Source: Sphingopyxis sp. (GTDB lineage: Bacteria; Pseudomonadota; Alphaproteobacteria; Sphingomonadales; Sphingomonadaceae). From it: 64,000 bases of DNA. Each line of letters starts with the position of its first letter. The stretch's first letter is position 1. The notes under the pieces were generated by a model. The model saw only the letters and a list, made by a program, of their open reading frames with translations. It did no database searches and was not told where the DNA came from. The translations under genes were made by a program, and so were the position numbers. This document shows positions 1 through 8,084 of this stretch, piece by piece. Location of the stretch: NCBI RefSeq assembly GCF_016704835.1, contig NZ_JADIZJ010000021.1:310001-374000 (forward strand), read 5' to 3'.

Positions 1-412
1 TCCTGTGTTAGCAAGCGCACCTTTGGAAACCCCGCCGCTCGAACGGGGTTGGTGCAACCGAACCCGTCTCCATTCGATGCGACGTGGAGGCGACCACCGC
101 AAACACACGGGCTTTTGTCGGACGGGCCCCAACCTGCATTTGCAGCGCCGGGCGACGCCCAGGCCGCGCACCGAGTGCCGGTCCCCGAACACGGATCGCC
201 GCATGTCCATCGCAACCGCATGTTCGAGTTTCATGTTAGCTGCTTACGGTCAACATACCGGTGCAATTGATCACACTGAACGACGCAATGACTTGCGAAT
301 CGTTCGCACTGGATTTCAACCCAATTCACCTTTATTGGCCCGCCTGTTATTAGTCGCCCTGAACGAGCGGCAAAAATGCCTGGATTTGGCACCTGGACTG
401 CGGGGCTGGAAC
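1..412. other. Region upstream of hemA, no gene recognised
   Basis: No convincing gene is seen. The hemA frame is open back to the window edge, but the upstream translation does not resemble any ALAS N-terminus and is lower in quality than the gene. A 7-bp perfect hairpin (AACCCCG/CGGGGTT, 28-50) could be the end of a transcript from outside the window, although no long T run follows. The hemA promoter probably lies in the AT-richer part from about 230 to 360. Confidence 0.5.
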
Positions 413-1633
413 GTGAATTATAACGATATCTTCGCTCGCGCGATCGACCGGCTGCACGAAGAGGGGCGCTATCGCGTCTTTATCGACATCCTGCGCAACC
501 GCGGTTCGTTTCCCAACGCCCGCTGTTTTGCCGGTCACAACGGCCCGAAACCAATCACCGTCTGGTGCTCAAACGACTATCTCGCGATGGGCCAGCACCC
601 CAAGGTCGTCGAAGCGATGGAATCGGCGTTGCACGACGTGGGCGCCGGATCTGGCGGCACCCGCAACATCGGCGGCAACACCCATTATCACATCGACCTC
701 GAGCATGAGCTTGCCGACCTGCACGGCAAGGACGGTGCGCTGCTCTTCACCTCGGGCTATATCTCGAACGAGGCGACGCTCGGCACCCTCGGCAAATTGC
801 TGCCCAACTGCATCATCTATTCGGACGAGCTCAACCACGCCTCGATGATCGCGGGCATCCGCAACTCTGGCTGCGAAAAACGCGTATGGCGCAACAACGA
901 CCTCGCCCATCTCGAAGAATTGATGGCGGAGGATGATCCCGAAGCCGCCAAGCTGATCGCGTTCGAAAGCGTTTATTCGATGGACGGCGATGTCGCCCCG
1001 ATCCACGCGATCTGCGACCTGGCCGACAAATATAATGCCCTGACCTATTGCGACGAAGTCCATGCGGTCGGCATGTACGGTCCGCGCGGCGGCGGCATCA
1101 CCGACCGCGACGAAGCCGCCGACCGGGTGACAATCATCGAGGGGACGCTGGGCAAGGCGTTCGGCGTGATGGGCGGCTATATCGCTGCCGACAAGAATAT
1201 CATCGATGTGATCCGCAGCTATGCGCCGGGATTTATCTTCACCACCAGCCTGTCGCCGGTGCTCGTCGCCGGGGTGCTCGCCAGCGTCCGCCACCTGAAA
1301 AGCTCGAGCGTCGAGCGCGAGGCACAGCAAGCCAACGCCGCCTATCTCAAGGCATGTTTCCGCGACGCCGGTCTGCCGGTGATGGATTCAACGACGCACA
1401 TCGTGCCGCTGATGGTCGGCGACCCGGTGCGCGCGAAAAAGATCAGCGACATTCTGCTCGCCGAATATGGCGTCTATGTGCAGCCAATCAATTTCCCGAC
1501 CGTGCCGCGCGGCACCGAACGGCTGCGCTTCACTCCCGGCCCGGCGCATGACGAGGCGATGATGCGCGAACTGACGAGCGCGCTGGTCGAAATCTGGGGC
1601 CGGTTGGAGCTGGAACTGCGCGAGGCTGCGTGA
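413..1633 (+). CDS. hemA: 5-aminolevulinate synthase (ALAS)
   Basis: Condenses glycine with succinyl-CoA to 5-aminolevulinate, the first step of haem synthesis by the C4 (Shemin) route typical of alphaproteobacteria. The PLP fold type I enzyme is about 406 residues, the usual length. The sequence shows CDEVHAVGMYG and the PLP-lysine motif EGTLGKAFG near residue 247. The frame is open from position 5, but I chose GTG 413 because the protein then begins MNYNDIFARAIDRLHEEGRY, as in known ALAS proteins, with GGGCTGGA just upstream. Its stop overlaps the start of the nitroreductase gene, so the two are probably translated together. The function is confident; the start is fairly sure. Confidence 0.96.
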   Translation: MNYNDIFARAIDRLHEEGRYRVFIDILRNRGSFPNARCFAGHNGPKPITVWCSNDYLAMGQHPKVVEAMESALHDVGAGSGGTRNIGGNTHYHIDLEHELADLHGKDGALLFTSGYISNEATLGTLGKLLPNCIIYSDELNHASMIAGIRNSGCEKRVWRNNDLAHLEELMAEDDPEAAKLIAFESVYSMDGDVAPIHAICDLADKYNALTYCDEVHAVGMYGPRGGGITDRDEAADRVTIIEGTLGKAFGVMGGYIAADKNIIDVIRSYAPGFIFTTSLSPVLVAGVLASVRHLKSSSVEREAQQANAAYLKACFRDAGLPVMDSTTHIVPLMVGDPVRAKKISDILLAEYGVYVQPINFPTVPRGTERLRFTPGPAHDEAMMRELTSALVEIWGRLELELREAA

Positions 1634-2319
1634 ACCAAGCAATCGGTTTTGACGATGTCGTGCTGGGGCGCCGCTCGATCCGCGGCTTCCTCGACAAGCC
1701 TGTCCCCAAGAAACTGATCGCCGAGATCGTCGAGGTCGCGATGCGCGCGCCCTCGTCCTACAATAATCAGTGCTGGAATTTCTCGGTCGTCACCGGCAAA
1801 CCGCTCGATGCGATCCGCCGCGGCAACACTGACGGCATTTTGGCGGGCAAACCCGACAGCCGCGAATTTCGGACTTTCAACGTCGTCCCCGACGAACATC
1901 GCGGTCGCCAGATCGAGGTTGCCAAGCAATTGTTCGGCGCGATGGGCATCGAGCGCGACGACAAGGACGGGCGGCAGGACTGGGTACTGCGCGGCTTTCG
2001 CCAGTTCGACGCGCCGGTCAGCGTCGTCGTGACCTATGACCGCGTCCTGCTCGGCAGCGATATCGCGCCCTTCGATTGCGGCGCTGTCACCAACGCTCTG
2101 GTCAACGCCGCCTGGTCGCGCGGGCTGGGCTGCGTCATCAATAGCCAGGGCATCATGCAAAGCCCGGTGGTGCGCGAGCATGCGAAGATTCCTGACGATC
2201 AGGTGATCATGATCTGCGTCGCGCTGGGTTGGCCCGATGAAGACTTCCCCGCCAATGCGGTGGTGTCGAACCGCAAGAGCGTCGCCGATGCCGCGCGATT
2301 CGTGGGCTTCGACGACTGA
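1630..2319 (+). CDS. Nitroreductase family protein
   Basis: FMN-dependent oxidoreductase of the nitroreductase superfamily, 229 residues, near the usual length. The N-terminus has the typical RRSIRGFLDKPVP stretch followed by an APSSYNNQCW stretch that contacts FMN, and the C-terminal part carries the family's ALGWPDEDFPAN element. These enzymes reduce nitroaromatics or quinones with NAD(P)H; the physiological substrate cannot be read from sequence. It starts at a GTG inside the hemA stop region (GTGA overlap of 4 nt), which implies coupling to hemA. No catalytic oddity was seen. Confidence 0.88.
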   Translation: MNQAIGFDDVVLGRRSIRGFLDKPVPKKLIAEIVEVAMRAPSSYNNQCWNFSVVTGKPLDAIRRGNTDGILAGKPDSREFRTFNVVPDEHRGRQIEVAKQLFGAMGIERDDKDGRQDWVLRGFRQFDAPVSVVVTYDRVLLGSDIAPFDCGAVTNALVNAAWSRGLGCVINSQGIMQSPVVREHAKIPDDQVIMICVALGWPDEDFPANAVVSNRKSVADAARFVGFDD

Positions 2320-2485
2320 TCGGGAAATTCGCTCGGCCGCTATCCAAGCTGTCATCGACCTTTTGTTGGCAAAACAGCTCGACCAGGGGCTGCGACACCA
2401 CCGCTGGCCAACGCTCGGATGCCTCGCGGTTTTTGCCATCATTTTCGGCTTGGCCGTTGGCTACGCCGCTCGCGAGTTCATTTAG
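2288..2485 (+). CDS. Possible small membrane protein, 65 residues
   Basis: Short frame overlapping the nitroreductase end by 32 nt. The predicted peptide has a protein-like amphipathic middle (SAAIQAVIDLLLAKQLDQGL) and one clear hydrophobic helix near the C-terminus (LGCLAVFAIIFGLAVGYAA). I recognise no family. The ATG at 2288 is preceded only by a weak AAGAG element. It may be an uncharacterised one-helix protein expressed with the upstream gene, or a chance open frame in GC-rich DNA. Confidence 0.33.
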   Translation: MPRDSWASTTDREIRSAAIQAVIDLLLAKQLDQGLRHHRWPTLGCLAVFAIIFGLAVGYAAREFI

Positions 2486-2510
2486 GTCTTGGTATAATCG
2501 ACCCGGCAAT

Positions 2511-2544
2511 GCGGCCCGTCCCGGGAGGGAAGTGGACGGACCGC
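2511..2544 (-). terminator. Hairpin downstream of the fasciclin gene
   Basis: An 11-bp inverted repeat with one imperfect pair (GCGGCCCGTCC/GGACGGACCGC) lies about 20 nt past the fasciclin stop on the minus strand. No T run follows in that direction, so it may be a weak terminator or a transcript 3'-end stabiliser. Confidence 0.4.
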
Positions 2545-2565
2545 ACCTGTTACCGGACGAAGGGG

Positions 2566-3117
2566 TTAGCCCGGCAGCAATACGCTATCGACAACGTGGA
2601 TCACGCCGTTCGACTGCTTGACATCAGCGATGGTGATCTGCGCCTGACCGCCCTTGGCGTCGGTGACATACCATTTGCCATCCTTGCCCCACACGGTCAG
2701 CTTGGCGCCCTGAACCGTCGTCAGAACGGCCTTGCCGCCATTGGCCTGCGCATTGGCGGCCAGATCGGCGGCAGTCAGCGTGCCGGGTACGACATGATAG
2801 GTGAGCACGGCGGTCAGCGTGCCCTTGTTCTCGGGCTTCAGCAGCGTATCGACGGTGCCGGCGGGCAGCTTGCCGAACGCGGCGTTGGTCGGTGCGAACA
2901 CGGTGAACGGGCCGGGGCTGGCGAGCGTGTCGACCAGGCCGGCGGCCTTCACCGCGGCGACCAGCGTCGTGTGATCCTTTGAATTGACGGCATTTTCGAC
3001 GATGTTCTTGGTTTCGTACATCGCGGCACCGCCGACCATCGGGTTAGCGAGGGCGACGCCGCCCCCGGCAACCATCATCAAAACAGCGAGCGACGCGGAG
3101 AGTTTGGAAAGTTTCAT
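2566..3117 (-). CDS. Secreted fasciclin (FAS1) domain protein
   Basis: 183-residue exported protein. Residues 1 to about 24 form a Sec signal peptide ending in GGGVALA, and the rest is a single FAS1 domain with the family H1 box (TVFAPTNAAFGKLP) and a final VIHVVDSVLLP stretch like the H2 box. FAS1 domains act in adhesion or envelope interactions. It lies about 90 nt after the anti-sigma gene on the same strand. Sigma/anti-sigma/fasciclin clusters recur in proteobacteria, so this is probably an output of the ECF module. That regulatory role is inferred. Confidence 0.93.
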   Translation of the reverse strand: MKLSKLSASLAVLMMVAGGGVALANPMVGGAAMYETKNIVENAVNSKDHTTLVAAVKAAGLVDTLASPGPFTVFAPTNAAFGKLPAGTVDTLLKPENKGTLTAVLTYHVVPGTLTAADLAANAQANGGKAVLTTVQGAKLTVWGKDGKWYVTDAKGGQAQITIADVKQSNGVIHVVDSVLLPG

Positions 3118-3203
3118 GATACAATCCTCTGGTTTCTGGCACCCCGGAAATGCGGAATGCGGCGCAGCTACGGCACCGATCCGCCATCGGATGCACAGCG
3201 ACC

Positions 3204-3917
3204 TCAGATAGTGATGATTTTCCCTGACGCGACCGCAGCACTGCTGGGCGCCGGATGCGGGGTCTTCGACACCGGCTCCATGGTGATCGCCAGCGTCGCG
3301 CCTTCGGTCATGAGCAGCCGGTGCGGCGGCGGCATCGTCATTTCGGCCTCACCCGCATGGCCGATCTGCCCCAGCGAGACGGGCGGCCCACCTTCCGGAA
3401 TGACCCATAGCTCGGGCGCCAGCGTTCCCGACTCAAAGCCCTGGATGCGCAGCTGCATCAGACCATTGCTCTGGTTGTAGCGCGCGAGCACCAGCGGCCC
3501 CGCGGCATTGCTTTCGATCCGTGCGACCGCGAGTTGCGGCGCGGCAGGCGTTGGTGGTGGCACGGGCTGAGTGATCATCACGAACGCCAGCGCCGCCGCG
3601 ACGGCGCCCGACAGCAGCGCCCCGGCGCGCCACCGGCGCAAACGCGTTTCGATCGCGGTGACCTTGTCGTTGGGCGCATCCGTCAGCTGCCGTTCGATCC
3701 CGCTCCACACGGTAGCGCCGGGTTCGACATCGGCCCACTCGTCATGCAGCGGCGCCAGCTTCGCCTCCCATGCCGCGACCTGCGCCGCGAAGGCGGGATC
3801 GCTCAGCGCCAGCCGCAGCGCATCGGCGCGCGCCTGCCCTTCGAGCAGGCCGAGCGCCAGTTCGGCGGCGAGCGCGTCGCGCTCCTCGGCGGGCGTGAGA
3901 TGGTCATCCATCGCCAA
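3204..3917 (-). CDS. Anti-sigma factor, RskA family
   Basis: 237-residue membrane-anchored anti-sigma factor. The N-terminal part (about 1-90) contains AELALGLLEGQARADAL, typical of the anti-sigma domain that binds the sigma factor. One transmembrane helix follows near 98-116, then an extracytoplasmic RskA C-terminal domain with ELWVIPEGGPPVSLGQIG. The start codon overlaps the end of the sigma gene by 14 nt, indicating coupled translation, as expected for a sigma/anti-sigma pair. The inducing signal is unknown. Confidence 0.9.
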   Translation of the reverse strand: MAMDDHLTPAEERDALAAELALGLLEGQARADALRLALSDPAFAAQVAAWEAKLAPLHDEWADVEPGATVWSGIERQLTDAPNDKVTAIETRLRRWRAGALLSGAVAAALAFVMITQPVPPPTPAAPQLAVARIESNAAGPLVLARYNQSNGLMQLRIQGFESGTLAPELWVIPEGGPPVSLGQIGHAGEAEMTMPPPHRLLMTEGATLAITMEPVSKTPHPAPSSAAVASGKIITI

Positions 3918-4527
3918 GACAATCCTTCAGGCGCAGCAACCCGCGCCGAATCCAGCTTTTCATCGTCCCCAGCGGCACATTTTCGCGCTCCGCCAGCTCA
4001 GCATAGGTCGATCCATCGAAAAAGGCCGCGCGGATCGACGTGCGGCTGCGTTCCTCGAGTTCATCCAGGCAGTGGTGGAGCCGCGCGCCGTCCTCCGCCG
4101 CGACCAGCGACTGATCGGCGAGCGGACTGTCGTCGGCCACCGCAAAGGATGCCTGTTCGGGCAGGGTATCGCGGACCGCACGACCGGCAACCGATCGCCG
4201 CCAGTCGATCGCACCATTGCGCGCGATCGTCGCCAGCCAGGTGATTGGGCTGGCACGCGCGGCATCGAATTGCCCCGCCCGCTCCCACACCTTGATATAG
4301 ACGGTCTGCAAAACATCCTCCGCGCTGGCCCTCTCGCCACAGATACGGAGACAGATTCCAAATAGTTTCGCGGCGGTCATGTCATAGACTTGGCGCATCG
4401 CCACACGGTCGCCGCGCCCGACGGCGGTCAGCGCTGCCGTCAGCCGCGCGCGCGCCTCGTCCGCGCCTGATGACCATTGGGTGCTGTCCACGCCGTCAAG
4501 TGGTAGAGAAGTGACGGGAATATTCAA
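3904..4527 (-). CDS. ECF-family RNA polymerase sigma factor
   Basis: Extracytoplasmic-function sigma factor of about 207 residues. Region 2 (EDVLQTVYIKVWERAGQFD) mediates core binding and -10 recognition; region 4 (TYAELAERENVPLGTMKSWI) is the -35-binding HTH. The paired RskA-like anti-sigma suggests a SigK-like subgroup. The frame opens further upstream, but there it overlaps the acetyltransferase. I chose TTG 4527, which overlaps that gene's TGA stop (TTGA). A GTG at 4491 is an alternative. It is the second gene of a likely four-gene operon. Confidence 0.9.
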   Translation of the reverse strand: MNIPVTSLPLDGVDSTQWSSGADEARARLTAALTAVGRGDRVAMRQVYDMTAAKLFGICLRICGERASAEDVLQTVYIKVWERAGQFDAARASPITWLATIARNGAIDWRRSVAGRAVRDTLPEQASFAVADDSPLADQSLVAAEDGARLHHCLDELEERSRTSIRAAFFDGSTYAELAERENVPLGTMKSWIRRGLLRLKDCLGDG

Positions 4528-5117
4528 GCGGCGGGCGACCGCATCATGCCCCAGAAATGCGGCCCGCCACCCGGCACATCCCATTCGACCTGCGTGACGA
4601 AGCCCAGCCGTTCATAAAGCGCAACATTTGCGGGCGTCGCGGTTTCGAGCCAGCATGGCAGCTCCGCAGCGTCGGCAACCGCGGTTTGCGCGCGAATGAT
4701 CCGCCCACCATGACCTTTGCCCTGATGCGCGGTGCGGACGCCGACATAGTGGAGATACCAGAATCGGCCGTTAGGCCGGTGCGCGTCGATGCCACCCTGG
4801 ACTTTAAGCCCCCGCGGCAAATTGGTGCCGAAGGTGGCGACCAGCGGCAGAACGGTACGCAGGAATTCAAGCGTCCCACCATGTGCCTGCCCCGGGGCGC
4901 GCCACAATGCCGCCGCTTCGTCGCCTGCGGAGCGAAGCGCCACACCGGCGCGCATGTCGGCGGGCACGAGGGTACGAAACAATCCGCGTAGTGCGCGGGC
5001 GCGGTGGGCTGGATCGGGCAATATCCAGGACAGCGCCGGATCGGTCTGGAAGGCCTGCGCGAGTGTCTCGATCAGAGCAGGTTGATCGTCTGCCGAAGCA
5101 ACGCTGACTTGGTCCAT
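4524..5117 (-). CDS. GNAT family N-acetyltransferase
   Basis: 197-residue GCN5-related acetyltransferase. The acetyl-CoA pyrophosphate-binding loop appears as HQGKGHG (131-137) after the core strand WYLHYVGVRTA, followed by a typical LETATPANVALYERLGF segment. The substrate cannot be assigned. It is the first gene of a run of overlapping minus-strand genes (acetyltransferase, sigma, anti-sigma, fasciclin), so it may be transcribed with the stress-response module. Transcription would start near an inverted intergenic repeat at 5134-5210. Confidence 0.88.
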   Translation of the reverse strand: MDQVSVASADDQPALIETLAQAFQTDPALSWILPDPAHRARALRGLFRTLVPADMRAGVALRSAGDEAAALWRAPGQAHGGTLEFLRTVLPLVATFGTNLPRGLKVQGGIDAHRPNGRFWYLHYVGVRTAHQGKGHGGRIIRAQTAVADAAELPCWLETATPANVALYERLGFVTQVEWDVPGGGPHFWGMMRSPAA

Positions 5118-5133
5118 TTCGCGCCTCCCCCGT

Positions 5134-5210
5134 CGTCATTGCCAGCGCAACGAAGCAATCCAGAGCGGTTTACGCAAGCGCTGGATTGCTTCTTTGTGCT
5201 GGCAATGACG
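5134..5210. repeat. Inverted intergenic repeat, family B
   Basis: Nearly palindromic element: the left arm begins CGTCATTGCCAGCGCAACGA and is mirrored by a right arm ending GTGCTGGCAATGACG, with inner arms GCAATCCAG/CTGGATTGC. Related copies lie at 38542-38640 and 51460-51555. It resembles REP-type intergenic palindromes common in alphaproteobacterial chromosomes. Confidence 0.8.
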
Positions 5211-5224
5211 CAAGACCAAACTGA

Positions 5225-5665
5225 TCAATCGCGACAATAACCCTCGCCATCCTTGACCTTCAGGCAGTCTTTCTTGCCCGCCAGATATTTGAGGCCCGTG
5301 GCGTCGCCAGTCGATGCCGCCAGCGTCAGCGTTTCATCGCCGCGCTTGAAGGAGATGCCGCCATCGCTGTCGGTGCCATCATAGGTTCCCTTGGTGTCGA
5401 GGTCCGACTGCATCTCCAGCTTGTATTTGCCCGGCTCGGCGATCGTGATCGTGGCATACATGCCCTCGACCCCGGTCCATTTGCCCGCCCAGGCAGCATA
5501 GCGATGCGCTGCCGCAGCCGGCTCGGTGGCCGTTCCTTCGGGCATCGCCGTTTCAACCGGAGCGTCAGTCGCCGTCGTGTCGGCTGGCGCGGGCGCCTCG
5601 GCCTTTTCGCATCCGCTCAGCAGCGCCAGTGCCGCTGCACCAGCGAGAATCACGCTTTTTTGCAT
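5225..5665 (-). CDS. Predicted lipoprotein, function unknown
   Basis: 146-residue predicted lipoprotein. It starts at ATG 5665 with AAAGGAG upstream; the longer open frame is not used. The signal peptide MQKSVILAGAAALALLSGC ends in a lipobox with Cys19, followed by an Ala/Pro/Thr-rich linker to about residue 50. The remainder looks like a small beta-rich domain (TITIAEPGKYKLEMQSDLD), with two C-terminal cysteines in a KKDCLKV...GYC pattern that could form a disulfide. No family is recognised. Confidence 0.82.
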   Translation of the reverse strand: MQKSVILAGAAALALLSGCEKAEAPAPADTTATDAPVETAMPEGTATEPAAAAHRYAAWAGKWTGVEGMYATITIAEPGKYKLEMQSDLDTKGTYDGTDSDGGISFKRGDETLTLAASTGDATGLKYLAGKKDCLKVKDGEGYCRD

Positions 5666-5721
5666 TTCGCTTCTCCTTTGCCGTCCCAACGCACCAAATG
5701 AAGCAGATATCCCGCGCGGCG

Positions 5722-6711
5722 TCACCCGGCGATTATCTCGGCATAAAGCTCGGGATCGACATTGCCCCCCGACAGGGTGACCAGCGTCGAATCGCCCAGT
5801 TCGACCTTACCGGCGAGCACAGCCGCCAGCGCCGCCGCACCGCCGGGTTCGACCACCAGATGCAGCCGCTCGAACGCGACGCGCATCGCGTGGCGCACTT
5901 CCTCGCGCGTCACTACAACCCCGCGCACGCCGCGCGCCTGCAGCACGGTAAAATTGATCGGCCAGGTCCGCGGCGTCTGTAGCGCATCGCATTCGGTCGG
6001 ATAAGCCAGATCCTCGACCGACAGGATTTCGCCCGCCGCGAGCGACCGCGTCACATCGTCCCACCCCTCGGGCTCGACGGCGATGATCTCCGCATCGGGA
6101 CAGGCCAGCGCCAGCCCCGCCGACAATCCGCCGCCGCCGCAGCACGCGACCACCTTGTCGGGGCCAGCGATACCGCGCGCCACCAACTGTGCCCGCGCCT
6201 CGATTCCCGCACTCCCCTGGCCCTCGATGATCCACGGATCGCCATAGGCATGGACCAGCGTCCCGCCGCTTTCCTCCAGCAACTTCGCCGCAACGTCATC
6301 GCGCGATTCGGTCACGCGATCGTACAGGACAACCTCGGCCCCCAACGCGCGCGTCGCCGCCAGTTTCATCTTCGGCGCATTGCTCGGCATCACGATCGTC
6401 GCCGATATGCCCAACCGTTTGGCCGCCCACGCCACCCCCTGCGCATGGTTGCCGCTCGACACCCCGACCACCCCCGCGGCCGCCTGCTCGGGCGAGAGGT
6501 CGGTCAGCCGATGCCACGCGCCGCGAATCTTGAACGCGCCGACGGGTTGCAGGCATTCGGCCTTGCACCAGATCGTCCGGCCATCAACCTCCATCGGCAG
6601 CAGCGGCGTCATCGGCAGCAGTTCGGCGACTTTCGCCGCGGCGCGTTCGACACCCGCGAGCGTCGGCGCGCGGGCAGGGCTGAGCAGGGGATCGGGGCTT
6701 TGCTGTGTCAT
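5722..6711 (-). CDS. Serine/threonine dehydratase, PLP-dependent
   Basis: 329-residue fold type II PLP enzyme of the threonine/serine dehydratase family. Lys61 in VGAFKIRGAW is the Schiff-base lysine; SSGNHAQG (86-93) binds the substrate carboxylate; CCGGGGLSAG near 190 is the phosphate-binding glycine loop. There is no C-terminal ACT domain, so it resembles the short catabolic or racemase-like type rather than the isoleucine-regulated IlvA. It deaminates L-threonine or L-serine to 2-oxo acids; serine racemase activity is also possible in this group. Confidence 0.9.
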   Translation of the reverse strand: MTQQSPDPLLSPARAPTLAGVERAAAKVAELLPMTPLLPMEVDGRTIWCKAECLQPVGAFKIRGAWHRLTDLSPEQAAAGVVGVSSGNHAQGVAWAAKRLGISATIVMPSNAPKMKLAATRALGAEVVLYDRVTESRDDVAAKLLEESGGTLVHAYGDPWIIEGQGSAGIEARAQLVARGIAGPDKVVACCGGGGLSAGLALACPDAEIIAVEPEGWDDVTRSLAAGEILSVEDLAYPTECDALQTPRTWPINFTVLQARGVRGVVVTREEVRHAMRVAFERLHLVVEPGGAAALAAVLAGKVELGDSTLVTLSGGNVDPELYAEIIAG

Positions 6712-6776
6712 CGCTTCGTCCTATAGCGCCGCTCATACATGACAAGCGGCGATCGGGCCGCCACAGGAGATTTTCG

Positions 6777-7985
6777 ATGAGCAAGGTTCTGGTGATCGGC
6801 GCAGGCGGCGTCGGTTCAGTCGCGGTGCACAAAATGGCGATGAACCCCGACATCTTTCCGGACATCACGCTGGCCAGCCGCCGCAAGTTCAAGTGCGATG
6901 CGGTCGCCGAATCGGTGAAAGCGCGCACCGGCATCACGATCAAGACCGCCGAGGTCGACGCCGACCATATCGATGCGACCGCGGCACTGATCCGCGACAT
7001 CGGCGCGACGCATGTCGTGAACCTTGCGCTCCCGTATCAGGACCTGACGATCATGGAGGCGTGCCTGTCGACGGGCGCGCATTATATGGACACCGCCAAC
7101 TACGAACCGCGCGACGAGGCGAAGTTCGAATATCATTGGCAGTGGGCGTATCACGACCGTTTCAAGGATGCCGGCCTGATGGCGCTGCTCGGTTCGGGCT
7201 TCGACCCCGGCGTCACCAGCGTATTCACCACATGGCTGAAGAAACATCATTTTGCGCGCATCGACACGCTCGACATTCTCGACTGCAACGGCGGTGACCA
7301 CGGTCAGCATTTCGCGACCAACTTTAATCCCGAGATCAACATCCGCGAAGTCACCGCGGTCGCGCGCCACTGGGAAAATGGCGACTGGGTCGAAACCCCG
7401 CCGATGTCGGTGAAGCAGCAGTTCGATTTCGAAGCGGTCGGGCCGAAGACGATGTACCTCATGTATCATGAGGAGATCGAAAGCCTGAAAACCCATCTTC
7501 CCGAAATAAAGCGCATTCGCTTCTGGATGACCTTTGGCGAGGCCTATATCACCCACCTCAACGTGCTGCAGAACGTCGGCATGACGCGGATCGATCCGGT
7601 GATCTACGAAGGCCGCGAAATCATTCCGCTGCAGTTCCTTAAGGCCGTGCTGCCCGAACCTTCAAGCCTCGGTGAGACGACGAAGGGCAAGACCAACATC
7701 GGAGTGATCGCGACCGGCCTTGGCCATGACGGCAAGGATAAAACGCTCTACCTCTACAATATCTGCGACCATGAAGAAGCCTATGCCGAAACCGGCAACC
7801 AGGCGGTCAGCTATACCACCGGCGTCCCCGCGATGATCGGTGCGGCGATGATGGTGACGAACATATGGGCCGGCGACGGCGTGTTCAACATGGAACAGAT
7901 GGACCCCGATCCTTTCATGGACATGCTGAACCAGCACGGCCTGCCGTGGCAGGTGAAGGAACTGGACGGGCCGCTCGAATTTTGA
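6777..7985 (+). CDS. Carboxy(nor)spermidine dehydrogenase, saccharopine dehydrogenase family
   Basis: 402-residue NAD(P)-dependent reductase. It starts at ATG 6777 with AGGAG upstream; the Rossmann motif GAGGVG is at residues 8-13. The protein follows the family of carboxynorspermidine synthase (Lys1-like), which condenses aspartate semialdehyde with a diamine; with putrescine the product is carboxyspermidine. The assignment is strengthened by the matching decarboxylase at 10594 and an ornithine decarboxylase at 14086 that would supply putrescine. Whether putrescine or diaminopropane is preferred is not visible. The gene is followed by an inverted repeat. Confidence 0.9.
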   Translation: MSKVLVIGAGGVGSVAVHKMAMNPDIFPDITLASRRKFKCDAVAESVKARTGITIKTAEVDADHIDATAALIRDIGATHVVNLALPYQDLTIMEACLSTGAHYMDTANYEPRDEAKFEYHWQWAYHDRFKDAGLMALLGSGFDPGVTSVFTTWLKKHHFARIDTLDILDCNGGDHGQHFATNFNPEINIREVTAVARHWENGDWVETPPMSVKQQFDFEAVGPKTMYLMYHEEIESLKTHLPEIKRIRFWMTFGEAYITHLNVLQNVGMTRIDPVIYEGREIIPLQFLKAVLPEPSSLGETTKGKTNIGVIATGLGHDGKDKTLYLYNICDHEEAYAETGNQAVSYTTGVPAMIGAAMMVTNIWAGDGVFNMEQMDPDPFMDMLNQHGLPWQVKELDGPLEF

Positions 7986-8000
7986 TCGATTTTGCCTTTT

Positions 8001-8074
8001 TCGCCATTCCCGACGAAGCGGGAACCCAGTAGCCACGTCGGAACTGGGTTTCCGCTTCGGCGGGAATGACGAAA
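8001..8074. repeat. Inverted intergenic repeat, family A
   Basis: Arms TCGCCATTCCCGACGAAGCG and CGCTTCGGCGGGAATGACGA flank a shorter inner palindrome (GGGAACCCAG/CTGGGTTTCC). Related elements are at 32102-32174, 49714-49791 and 58591-58670. It could also act as a transcript-end hairpin for the dehydrogenase gene. Confidence 0.8.
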
Positions 8075-8084
8075 GGTAGCCGAC

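Noticed and set aside
267..280. FNR-like box TTGAT-N4-CTGAA upstream of hemA
   Set aside because: Only the first half site matches; the second agrees at three of five positions, which is weak even though hemA is often oxygen-regulated.
5..412. N-terminal extension of ALAS to position 5
   Set aside because: The extension has no likeness to ALAS and the conserved N-terminus begins at GTG 413.
569..1330. Long minus-strand open frame opposite hemA
   Set aside because: It is antisense to a well-supported gene in high-GC DNA, where opposite frames stay open by codon bias; the translation resembles no protein.
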